Shown: piece by piece, positions 43,501-48,790 of the stretch
How the letters are laid out: each line of letters opens with the position of its first letter
How positions within the stretch are numbered: the first letter of the stretch is position 1
Assembly (NCBI GenBank): GCA_013397845.1
Contig: VZTG01006279.1
Location: 864,697 to 928,696, forward strand
DNA: 64,000 nt
Source of the DNA: Melanocharis versteri
Lineage: Eukaryota; Chordata; Aves; Passeriformes; Melanocharitidae
Reading direction: 5' to 3'
Made by a program: the position numbers and the translations under genes
Notes under the pieces: generated by a model
What the model saw: only the letters and a program-made list of their open reading frames with translations
Told to the model about the DNA's origin: nothing
The model's database searches: none

Positions 43501-46500
43501 CTTGATCCCTTCATTCAGATCATTGACAAAGACAATAAACAGGACCAGGCCCGATACCGAGCCCTGGGGGTCACCACTGGTGACCGGCCACCAGCTGGAT
43601 GTAACTCCAGGCACCACCACTCTCTGGGCCCAGTCATTGAGACAGTTTTTCACCTGGTAAACCATGCACCCATCCAAATGAGAGCAGCCACCTCGTCAAG
43701 GAAAATGCTGTGGGAGACGGGGACAAAGGCTTTACTGAAGTCTAGACAGACATGCACAGCCTTTCCTTCATCCATTAGGCAGGCTACTCCTCACAGAATA
43801 TGATCAGGTTGGTCAAGCAGGACCCAAGTTTCATGAACCCATGTTAGCTGGGCCTTGATCCCCTGGTTACCTTGCACATGCTGTGTGATGACACTCAAGA
43901 TGATCTGCTCCATAACCTTTTACAGCACCAAGGACAGGCTGACAGTTCTGTAGTTCTCTAGGTCCTCCTGCCAGCTTTTCTTGTAAATGGGCGTCATGTT
44001 TGCAAACTTTCAGTCAACTGGGACCTCCCTGGTTAGCCAGGACTGCTGGTAAATGACTGAAAATGGCTAGGTAGGTAACTCTACTCACAGATTCCCCAAT
44101 AGATGCATTTCCTTCCAATATTCTTACCTTCAGCCACTTTCTGCTTTTCTTCAGTTTGGAAAAATTATACAAGCTCCCTCTTTCAGACTTTGGTTCTGTT
44201 TAGAGAAAAAATAAAAAATAAGAGTTCATAAGAACTAATGCTTTCCCAGACTAACCCAAAGAAAGCAGAGATTCAACCTAGTATGTGCCTACCTGGCTGG
44301 AGTACTCCATTCAGGGAATGTGTGTTCAGCATCCCAGAATTCCCTGCTCCAGAAGACTCTCCAAGAAAGGAGTCTGGAGGCTCTTCCTTAACTTGCATCA
44401 GGGGATCCCCAGACTGAGGCAGCAAAGGATTGTCATCCAATCCATCTTCACTTTCATCACTGCAAGAAGATCCATAATACAGTGACAATGACGGGAAAAT
44501 ATTCAGAAGAGAAGATGCCCATCCAGTTTTCTTACATGTGGNATATGATCAGGTTGGTCAAGCAGGACCCAAGTTTCATGAACCCATGTTAGCTGGGCCT
44601 TGATCCCCTGGTTACCTTGCACATGCTGTGTGATGACACTCAAGATGATCTGCTCCATAACCTTTTACAGCACCAAGGACAGGCTGACAGTTCTGTAGTT
44701 CTCTAGGTCCTCCTGCCAGCTTTTCTTGTAAATGGGTGTCATGTTTGCAAACTTTCAGTCAACTGAGACCTCCCTGGTTAGCCAGGACTGCTGGTAAATG
44801 ACTGAAAATGGCTAGGTAGGTAACTCTACTCACAGATTCCACAATAGATGCATTTCCTTCCAATATTCTTACCTTCAGCCACTTTCTGCTTTTCTTCAGT
44901 TTGGAAAAATTATACAAGCTCCCTCTTTCAGACTTTGGTTCTGTTTAGAGAAAAAATAAAAAATAAGAGTTCATAAGAACTAATGCTTTCCCAGACTAAC
45001 CCAAAGAAAGCAGAGATTCAACCTAGTATGTGCCTACCTGGCTGGAGTACTCCATTCAGGGAATGTGTGTTCAGCATCCCAGAATTCCCTGCTCCAGAAG
45101 ACTCTCCAAGAAAGGAGTCTGGAGGCTCTTCCTTAACTTGCATCAGGGGATCCCCAGACTGAGGCAGCAAAGGATTGTCATCCAATCCATCTTCACTTTC
45201 ATCACTGCAAGAAGATCCATAATACAGTGACAATGACGGGAAAATATTCAGAAGAGAAGATGCCCATCCAGTTTTCTTACATGTGGGCATTTGTCTAAAG
45301 GTTTGAGAACTGAGACAGCTTCAGATGTAATTTTACACATTAGAAATACTGTTGTTAATAATTTCCCACTAACCCCTTAGCAATAGTTAATCATCAGACC
45401 AGCCTGGCTATGCTATCAACCTGCATCTCCAGTCTTTAACTAGGTGTCTAATTTGAGAAGCATGAACCATGCAAGTCAGACCGAAGCACAATATTGTCAT
45501 ACTCACTGCGACATGTGAGAAATGTAGAGGAATACCTTTTCTAATCCTTTTGTGGGTCTTATTACATGCTTGTAAATATATCTGTTATCTGTTGCCCATT
45601 CAGTTACCAGTTCTGTAACTCTACAGTTCCAAAACACTGATGAAATTAAATATATAATTGTCTTGGGACAGAAACATACATTGATGATGTCTCATTGCCA
45701 CAACTTACACATAAATTTTGCATCTGACAATGGCATTTCCATTTTCTTTATGACTAAAGGCTGTAAGTGTCCCTGAAAATCTACTTAGAGCTTCCACATC
45801 CTACTTTTTGCAGACAAAGAAAGCTTTGGCCACTCAGCTACAAAAAAGACATTGTGCTAATTAAAACATTTTAATGTACATTAAAACATTGTGCTAATTT
45901 GTACATGAGCTGGTAAGACACCATATTATCACTATGAACTCAGAGAAGCACAGTCCAAAATCTTTCACACAGTCATAGAATATCCCAAGTTGGAAGGGAG
46001 TCACAAAAATCATTAAGTCCAACCCCTGCCCTGCACAGGAGAGTCCCCAAGAATCACACCATGTGCCTGAGAGTGTTGTCCAAATGTCTCTCGAACTCTG
46101 TCAGGCTGGTGCTGTGACCACTTCCCTGCAGCGCCTGTTCCAGTGCCCAAACACCCTCTGGACAGAGAACCTTTTCCTAATATCCCACCTACAGCTCCCC
46201 TGACAAAACTTCATGCCATTCTCTCAGGTCCTGTCAGTGGTCACCAGAGAGAAGAAATCAGAAAGGCTTTGTTTCAGAACTCAAAGCTAACGCTAGATTT
46301 ATTATTAAATTTAATAGAACTTTTTAGATTTCCTCTTTTCTAGGCTGAACAATCCAAGCGACCTCTCCTCCTTTAAAGTGGAAGAGTTTCTAATGAACAA
46401 GTCACTGATAAATTCTTAATATGGTGTTGGCTGGGAACAATATAACAAAAATGCCTGCCTTTCCTTGGCATTCCCAAAGGAAACTGAAAAAGCTTTTGGT

Positions 46501-46688
46501 ACCTGGATATACTCCTGTTAAAGATGGCAGATGTCTGTCGTAAGAACTGATCCAGTTGCAGAGCTTTTTCCAGGTATTGCAGATAGAGGGGTTTTGCCAG
46601 CTCTGAGCAGCTGCCATCCTCCCTGGCACCCAGCTCTGAGGCCATAGAACAAACTTCTCCTCATGCACAGGCGCCTCTGAACACACAG
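1472..46688 (-). CDS. INO80: INO80 chromatin-remodelling ATPase, 27 coding exons, 3' end outside window
   Basis: This is the catalytic subunit of the nuclear INO80 complex, an ATP-driven nucleosome-sliding and histone-exchange enzyme active in transcription, replication and DNA repair. Exons were placed by translating the minus strand, matching it to the vertebrate INO80 protein as remembered, and requiring AG acceptors and GT donors (one GC). All phases agree, giving about 1170 uninterrupted codons. Order: acidic/basic N-terminus (residues 1-290), DBINO/HSA region (about 290-440), first RecA lobe (about 515-760) with Walker A at 544-551, DEAQ at about 653 and LTGTP at about 680, the INO80-type insertion (about 780-1095), and the start of the second RecA lobe (1096-1170). 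The human protein has 1556 residues, so roughly 390 C-terminal residues lie left of position 1. The start ATG matches the known MASELGA N-terminus. The frame is intact, so the gene looks functional. Exons are listed separately. Confidence 0.98.
1567..5815 (-). other. INO80 intron 27
   Basis: 4.2 kb of AT-rich intron between exons 27 and 28. It holds short A- and T-runs (for example near 1630 and 5095) and otherwise nothing I can name. Open frames here are short and lack splice-consistent homology. Confidence 0.8.
5816..5943 (-). CDS. INO80: INO80 exon 27: start of helicase C lobe
   Basis: 128 bases with acceptor TTTTTAG and donor GAG|GTAGGA. It encodes DKESLITDSGKLHALDLLLT, RLKSQGHRVLIYSQMTRMID and LLE, ending at residue 1138. 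SGKLHALDLLL and HRVLIYSQMT are the conserved opening and motif IV of the SNF2 second RecA lobe. Confidence 0.98.
6823..6861. repeat. 15-base direct repeat, 24-base period
   Basis: ATGTCTAGCAGGTAA occurs at 6823-6837 and 6847-6861. Small local duplication in INO80 intron 26. Confidence 0.85.
7131..7162. repeat. Direct repeat, 19-base period
   Basis: AGTGATGTGGCAG occurs at 7131-7143 and 7150-7162 in INO80 intron 26. Confidence 0.85.
11163..11388 (-). CDS. INO80: INO80 exon 26: end of the insertion
   Basis: 226 bases with acceptor TTACTTGTAG and donor G|GTAAGT. It encodes VTAVPLEFYCNDRSAEYERR, REGGSLEAKQCVVHGSPELA, ADWLKQCSQFFPEHPGGLLG and IRPQNGWSFIRIP. The segment IRPQNGWSFIRIP is strongly conserved at the junction with the second RecA lobe. 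Confidence 0.97.
11389..16261 (-). other. INO80 intron 25
   Basis: 4.9 kb AT-rich intron with scattered short homopolymer runs. I see no coding exon, known repeat family or structured RNA. The longest open frame (13462-13815, plus strand) is not recognisable. Confidence 0.75.
16262..16402 (-). CDS. INO80: INO80 exon 25
   Basis: 141 bases, phase 0 to 0, with acceptor TTGTTTTCAG and donor CGG|GTAAGT. It encodes SLVFSSHCKAVTGYSDHVIY, RRRSATSCVRCCQVTELPSF and LCIASPR, residues 974-1020. It is still within the insertion. Confidence 0.95.
16403..21808 (-). other. INO80 intron 24
   Basis: 5.4 kb intron, the longest after intron 1. It is unremarkable AT-rich sequence with no recognisable repeat, and open frames are all under about 125 codons without homology I can see. 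Confidence 0.75.
21809..21986 (-). CDS. INO80: INO80 exon 24: variable part of the insertion
   Basis: 178 bases with acceptor TTTTGTTGCAG and donor CAG|GTAAGC. It encodes WLALFLSLKASYRLHHMRSW, then METEENKEQGSCF, then LRNRDFLLDVNFPLSFPNLH and SCTLLQ. The ends match human. The middle 13 or so residues differ from the human sequence I remember, so this is a variable loop. Confidence 0.95.
23119..23212 (-). CDS. INO80: INO80 exon 23
   Basis: 94 bases with acceptor TGACCTAG and donor AG|GTGAGG. It encodes INEESCFSFLRFIDVSPAEM then ANLMNQGHLAR, residues 884-914. Phase fits both neighbours. Confidence 0.95.
24341..24408 (-). CDS. INO80: INO80 exon 22
   Basis: 68 bases with acceptor TTTCATTTTCAG and donor G|GTAGGT. 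It encodes WLRVLLSPFAPDHIQQSLFH then RK, residues 861-882. It lies inside the RUVBL-binding insertion. The alignment to human is from memory and may differ by a residue here. Confidence 0.94.
25197..25330 (-). CDS. INO80: INO80 exon 21, ends at a GC donor
   Basis: 134 bases with acceptor CTTACAG. It encodes VCNHPELFERQETWSPFHIS, LKPYQISKFIYRHGQIRVFN and HSRD plus AG of the next Arg codon. The donor reads CAG|GCAAGC rather than GT. This is the only place where the phase fits exon 22 (G TGG TTA = R-W-L), so intron 21 is GC-AG. VCNHPELF is the conserved SNF2 block. Confidence 0.94.
25766..25933 (-). CDS. INO80: INO80 exon 20: start of the insertion region
   Basis: 168 bases, phase 0 to 0, with acceptor TTTGCAG and donor AAG|GTAAGG. 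It encodes IEILMYCQQTSRQKLLYQAL, KNKISIDDLLQSSMGTTQQA and TTTSSLMNLVMQFRK, residues 760-815. The long INO80 insertion that follows is known to bind the RUVBL1/RUVBL2 ring. Confidence 0.97.
26900..26985 (-). CDS. INO80: INO80 exon 19: LKPFMLRR
   Basis: 86 bases with acceptor TTTGTTTCAG and donor AAG|GTAAGA. It encodes NQLSRLHMILKPFMLRRIKK then DVENELSDK, ending at residue 759. ILKPFMLRRIKKDV is a conserved SNF2 block at the protrusion. Confidence 0.97.
27367..27484 (-). CDS. INO80: INO80 exon 18
   Basis: 118 bases with acceptor CCTTTTAG and donor A|GTGAGT. It encodes LWALLHFIMPTLFDSHEEFN, EWFSKDIESHAENKSAIDE. LWALLHFIMP and the following acidic helix are standard for the end of the first RecA lobe of SNF2 ATPases. 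Confidence 0.97.
27989..28073 (-). CDS. INO80: INO80 exon 17: motif III (LTGTP)
   Basis: 85 bases with acceptor TTCCTCAG and donor GAG|GTATTT. It encodes SVRWKILLQFQCRNRLLLTG then TPIQNTMAE. LTGTPIQN is motif III, coupling ATP hydrolysis to movement of the lobes. Confidence 0.97.
28265..28322. repeat. A-rich low-complexity tract
   Basis: A run of A followed by AAAAC- and CCCC-interrupted A tracts in INO80 intron 16. It could be a remnant poly-A tail, but no adjacent retrocopy is recognisable. Confidence 0.8.
29035..29177 (-). CDS. INO80: INO80 exon 16: Walker B (DEAQ)
   Basis: 143 bases with acceptor GCGGTTATAG and donor AG|GTAATA. It encodes KTLYTQDAPFHVVITSYQLV, VQDVKYFQRVKWQYMVLDEA and QALKSSS. 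DEAQ at about residue 653 is motif II, which binds Mg-ATP. INO80 enzymes use DEAQ where many SNF2 proteins have DEAH. Confidence 0.97.
29747..29806 (-). CDS. INO80: INO80 exon 15
   Basis: 60 bases of 20 codons with acceptor CTGTTTCAG and donor CAG|GTAATA. It encodes VLPYWGNPHDRKVIRKFWSQ, residues 596-615, matching the human segment almost exactly. Confidence 0.97.
30627..30649. repeat. Perfect inverted repeat, 11-base arms
   Basis: CTAGGTATACT, one A, then AGTATACCTAG: perfectly complementary arms with a one-base centre, in INO80 intron 14. It could extrude as a cruciform or be the relic of a short transposon end. No function can be claimed. Confidence 0.85.
31579..31674 (-). CDS. INO80: INO80 exon 14: motif Ia
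   Basis: 96 bases with acceptor TTTTCCAG and donor AAG|GTAATA. It encodes RENIWGPFLIISPASTLNNW then HQEFARFVPKFK, residues 564-595. ISPASTLNNW is SNF2 motif Ia. Confidence 0.98.
32825..32905 (-). CDS. INO80: INO80 exon 13: Walker A motif
   Basis: 81 bases, phase 0 to 0, with acceptor TTTTGCAG and donor GAG|GTAGGT. It encodes GINGILADEMGLGKTVQSIA then LLAHLAE, residues 537-563. DEMGLGKT is the ATP-binding P-loop (motif I). The catalytic lysine is present. Confidence 0.98.
33490..33699 (-). CDS. INO80: INO80 exon 12: entry to ATPase domain
   Basis: 210 bases with acceptor TTTTCAG and donor CAG|GTATAT. It encodes TRSFDEDAKESRAAALRAAN, SGTGFGESYSLANPSIRAGE and QPTIFNGKLKGYQLKGMNWL, ending ANLYEQ at residue 536. 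GYQLKGMNWL is the Q-motif region that opens the SNF2 helicase core. Confidence 0.98.
34015..34082 (-). CDS. INO80: INO80 exon 11
   Basis: 68 bases with acceptor TTGTTTTCAG and donor CGG|GTATGT. It encodes DSNYYKAQALKNAEDAYQIH then QAR, residues 444-466. Phases fit both neighbours (completes GAT, ends phase 0). Confidence 0.96.
34276..34471 (-). CDS. INO80: INO80 exon 10: post-HSA region
   Basis: 196 bases with acceptor TTCTCTTAG and donor G|GTGAGT. It encodes AKRQQRKLNFLITQTELYAH, FMSRKRDIGHDGIQEEILRK and QRQIDIGGGVVVNITQEDY. NFLITQTELYAHF is the conserved post-HSA motif of SNF2 remodellers that coordinates actin-module binding with the ATPase (family knowledge). Confidence 0.98.
35755..35958 (-). 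CDS. INO80: INO80 exon 9: DBINO/HSA helix
   Basis: 204 bases with acceptor CCCTCTAG and donor GAG|GTACAG. It encodes residues 311-378, including LAHQCMREVRRAAIQAQKNC, RARRLTKEMLLYWKKYEKVE and RKRAEKEALEQRKLDEEMRE. This long charged helix is the core of the DBINO/HSA region, which in INO80 binds extranucleosomal DNA and the actin-Arp4-Arp8 module (family knowledge). Confidence 0.98.
37424..37477 (-). CDS. INO80: INO80 exon 8: start of DBINO
   Basis: A 54-base exon of 18 codons, too short for an ORF scan. Acceptor TTTTACAG, donor AAG|GTAGGT. It encodes AYKQKASARNLFLTNSKK. The human counterpart, as I recall it, is nearly identical. Phase 0 on both sides. Confidence 0.95.
38492..38706 (-). CDS. 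INO80: INO80 exon 7: basic linker before DBINO
   Basis: 215 bases with acceptor CCATGCAG and donor AAG|GTGAGC. It encodes KLKKVKKKRRRDEELSSEES, PRRHHHQTKVFAKFSHDT and KKKHLSIEQLNARRRKVWLS, ending SIVKKELPK at residue 292. The highly basic stretch with a nuclear-localisation look leads into the DBINO domain. Confidence 0.97.
39950..40070 (-). CDS. INO80: INO80 exon 6: QYQYYSAG segment
   Basis: 121 bases with acceptor CACCCTTCAG and donor G|GTAAAG. It encodes LQQYQYYSAGLLSTYDPYYE followed by QQRHLLGPKKKKFKEEKK, very close to human INO80. The first half is markedly GC-richer than the flanking introns. A nuclear-localisation-like lysine run ends the exon. Confidence 0.97.
41844..42005 (-). CDS. 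INO80: INO80 exon 5: acidic serine-rich segment
   Basis: 162 bases, phase 0 to 0, with acceptor TTTTTGTTAG and donor GAG|GTAAAA. It encodes residues 127-180: SILLSDDSSDTDSPSD, an acidic run of six residues, then LSREELHDMLRLHKYKKLHQ. The Ser/Asp/Glu cluster looks like a casein kinase 2-type phospho-acidic tract (inference). Confidence 0.96.
42690..44068 (-). mobile_element. CR1 LINE fragment (3' part, degenerate) in INO80 intron 4
   Basis: Minus-strand translation gives broken pieces of a CR1 reverse transcriptase, such as the region around 43500-43680 with SGDPQGSVSGLVLFIVFVND and the 43004-43270 frame with ALVRPHLKCCVQFG. The 3' untranslated part follows toward 42690. Several frameshifts and stops make it inactive. 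The 5' portion (43798-44068) is repeated at 44543-44813 as part of the assembly duplication. Confidence 0.9.
44128..44195 (-). CDS. INO80: INO80 exon 4 (downstream assembly copy)
   Basis: Identical to 44873-44940, including splice sites. It ends in phase 0 with AAG before GTAAGA and would join exon 5 at 42005. See exon 3 for why only one of the two copies belongs in the gene. Confidence 0.9.
44293..44459 (-). CDS. INO80: INO80 exon 3 (downstream assembly copy)
   Basis: Base-for-base the same exon as 45038-45204, offset by 745 positions, with the same splice sites. Exon 3 plus exon 4 is 235 bases, not a multiple of three, so a transcript using both copies would lose the frame. This favours an assembly duplication over a real second exon pair. 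Confidence 0.9.
44543..44813 (-). mobile_element. CR1 LINE fragment (copy inside the duplicated segment)
   Basis: Matches 43798-44068 with three substitutions. It is truncated sharply at the single N at 44542, as expected for an assembly joint rather than for an independent insertion. Confidence 0.85.
44873..44940 (-). CDS. INO80: INO80 exon 4 (upstream assembly copy)
   Basis: 68-base exon with acceptor CTAAACAG and donor AAG|GTAAGA. It encodes about residues 104-126, ending LYNFSKLKKSRKWLK, a basic segment conserved with human INO80. Only a 97-base intron separates it from exon 3. Its identical twin is at 44128-44195. Confidence 0.92.
45038..45204 (-). CDS. INO80: INO80 exon 3 (upstream assembly copy)
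   Basis: Acceptor TTCTTGCAG and donor CAG|GTAGGC. It encodes about residues 48-103, with the peptide SDESEDGLDDNPLLPQSGDP followed by MQVKEEPPDSFLGESS and MLNTHSLNGVLQP, as in vertebrate INO80. VKEEP is a typical SUMO-acceptor-like motif (inference). Its identical twin is at 44293-44459, and the two lie in duplicated assembly segments. Only one should be used in a gene model. Confidence 0.93.
45849..45899. repeat. Direct repeat enclosing an 18-base palindrome
   Basis: ACATTGTGCTAATT at 45849-45862 recurs at 45886-45899. Between and partly overlapping lies the perfect palindrome TTTTAATGTACATTAAAA (45869-45886). It lies in INO80 intron 2, 70 bases left of a CR1 fragment. Confidence 0.8.
45968..46375 (-). 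mobile_element. CR1 LINE 3' fragment next to INO80 exon 2
   Basis: The plus strand carries the familiar complement of the CR1 3' region: TCATAGAATATCCCAAGTTGG, AGTCCAACCCCTGCCCTGCA and so on to CCTCTTTTCTAGGCTGAACA. About 60 AT-rich bases interrupt it near 46266-46325. It ends some 130 bases downstream of the exon 2 donor. Confidence 0.85.
46503..46688 (-). CDS. INO80: INO80 exon 2: 5'UTR end and start codon
   Basis: First coding exon. The acceptor is a strong pyrimidine tract ending TTTTACAG at 46689-46696. 43 bases of 5'UTR (46646-46688) precede the ATG at 46643-46645. It encodes residues 1-47 plus two bases, beginning MASELGAREDGSC and continuing LAKPLYLQYLEKALQLDQFL, close to the human N-terminus. 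The donor is AG|GTACC. A 143-base coding length leaves phase 2, which the next exon's leading T completes as Ser. Confidence 0.97.
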
Positions 46689-47756
46689 CTGTAAAAGGAA
46701 ACATCGGCCATCAGCACCACAACTCCTCTGAAAGGTGCAAACCTGGGGAGCAGACACATCTACCAAGACAATTCTGGGCGAAAGTTTAGGTTGCAGTTAA
46801 TAGGTATAGTAAGCAAACAGAAATTGCCATTCAACTTTCCACCACAGTACTACCACAGCCAAAAACTAGATTCTTAGTTTTCTGGGTTATGACTTTGTGG
46901 TTGCTGTTTGATAGGAACAAGCACTGTTTTAACCTAGTATGATAATCCAAGTGGTGACATAGAAATTCAAAGCATTATGAAGACAGTCCTCAAGCATGTA
47001 AAGTAAGCTTTCAGCACCATTAAAGATAACATGCTTAACCCTGAACAGAGGGCATATAACGACTTACTCCAAAAAGGAAAAACTACTAAAAATATTGTTC
47101 CTCTGTTGTTTTTACCATTCAGTTCACAGCTGTAGTCTAGTGAATACTTGTAATATTTCTCCTTTACCTTAAAGCAATGCTACTCTTTCAGCACTGAAAA
47201 CATAGCTGTTACCAGCTGGCAAACAAGCTACAAACACTTGACCAAAAACCCTTTCATTCTAAAGTGCAACCGTTATTTTATTAAAGTAACACATAAAAAG
47301 CAATTTGCAACATACTTTTTAATATTTACAAATTTAGAACACATTCTAGCATTATGTTTTTCAACTAGTAAAAATTGTCCACCTGATTTTATTTTTTTAT
47401 TTGTTCTCTGGATTTAAGATTCTTAATAAAGCCAAATGCACCCCCTGCAACATTTGCATGCTACATATTCTGAAAACAAAGCTATCAAAACATTTTATTG
47501 CTCTGTCAACTGCAGTTTTCTCTTCCTTCAACTACAAAGGATGTCACAACAACTGTTACAGTAATAGCTCTGTCAACTCAAATTTTACTTTTCTTTGACT
47601 ACAAAAGATGCCATCACTGTTATAGTAATAGTGAGAAAGATACATGATTTCCAAAGCCACAGTTGTTACTGTATAAACAAAAGTACTGTCAAGATCTTAA
47701 ATATTTACTAATAAATAAATAAATATCTTAAGCTTTTACTTCTGGCGGAGGACATA

Positions 47757-47880
47757 AATCATAGAATGGTTTAGGTTGGAAAGGCTCTTAGAGAACATCT
47801 AGTTCCAATCCCCCACCATAGGCAGGGACACCTCTCACTAGAACAGATTGCTCAAATTAAAACCAGTCAGATTAATTGTT
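47757..47880 (-). mobile_element. Short CR1 3' fragment
   Basis: Begins ATCATAGAATGGTTTAGGTT, GGAAAGGCTCTTAGAGAACA and runs through CAGGGACACCTCTCACTAGA, the complement of the CR1 3' end. It lies in INO80 intron 1. Confidence 0.85.
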
Positions 47881-48594
47881 CCTCTGAAGGATTCTTACGG
47901 TTTCTACCACTTCATAAAAATACCTCAAAACCTGATGCAAACTTCCCATTAATTTATTGCAAGACATTCTGTATTTGTTCAATTATTAAATCAGTGACTA
48001 AACTGTTTTATGTTTATGTAAGTGAACATACAGATTGGGTATCCAATATTCAAGTTGTTCTCTCTTCACACATACAGACCCAAAACTCAGCATCTAACCT
48101 TCTCTAAGTCTTTTATCCTCCAAAATTACAGAACAGATTCAGAACTTCTGAAGTTAAATAAACTATGATAAGTGATCCTCATCTTAAGACTAATTGCTAT
48201 GCTTGAACAAAAACAAATTGTATTATTTCTTAATAAATATTGAGTCTTGAGTTATGATCCTTACCCACGGAGAATAAACAATAATACAACAGAATTTGTT
48301 AGACAAGGTAACAGCTCTGTGATAAAAATTATTTTTAGACTGAAGCTTTCTACAGATTAGGTCTTTGCATATCTGACAGCTGAATGATTGACCTCTGTCA
48401 CCAAATACTCATTTCCAGCAGAACTGACCAGAACAACACCTGAAAGCTTTCCCTATGATAAGGGTAGTAAGAAGCACATTTTCCAAGCAAATTTCATCTA
48501 CATGTGTCATAGTGCTTAACAGGCATTTGAAACCAAACCAACCAAACAAAAAAACTAAAATCAAGAACTATCTCCCGAGAGAGAGGGCTATGAA

Positions 48595-48790
48595 CCATAA
48601 AATCATTTGGGCTGGAAAAGACCTCTAGGATCATCAAGTCCAGCTGCTAATCCAACACTGCCAAGTTCACCACTAAACCATGTCCCCAAGTACCACATTC
48701 ACACACCTTTTAAACACCTCCAGGGACAGTGACTCAACCTCTTGCCTGGGCAGCCTGTTCCAATGCTTGGCAACCCCTTCTGTGAAGAAA
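48595..48790 (-). mobile_element. CR1 3' fragment
   Basis: Contains TTGGGCTGGAAAAGACCTCT and CAGGGACAGTGACTCAACCT, then GCCTGTTCCAATGCTTGGCA. This is the same CR1 3' segment as at 42690-42870. It lies in INO80 intron 1. Confidence 0.85.

Larger units (their letters stand above)
43798..44541. repeat. Duplicated segment, copy 1 (likely false duplication)
   Basis: 744 bases that recur at 44543-45286 with a constant offset of 745. The visible differences are three substitutions (43992 C/T, 44021 G/A, 44096 C/A). It holds part of a CR1 element and INO80 exons 3 and 4. Confidence 0.95.
44543..45286. repeat. Duplicated segment, copy 2 (likely false duplication)
   Basis: Second copy of 43798-44541. 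It starts directly after a lone N at 44542 that marks a contig joint. The sequence is continuous with unique DNA only at its right end, so this copy is the one that continues into intron 2. Confidence 0.95.

Noticed and set aside
43004..43803. Overlapping open frames of 88-142 codons on both strands
   Set aside because: They belong to the degenerate CR1 element and its shadow frames, not to a host gene.
44128..45204. Genuine duplicated, alternatively spliced exon pair in INO80
   Set aside because: The lone N at the joint, near identity including introns, and loss of frame if both pairs are used all point to an assembly artefact.
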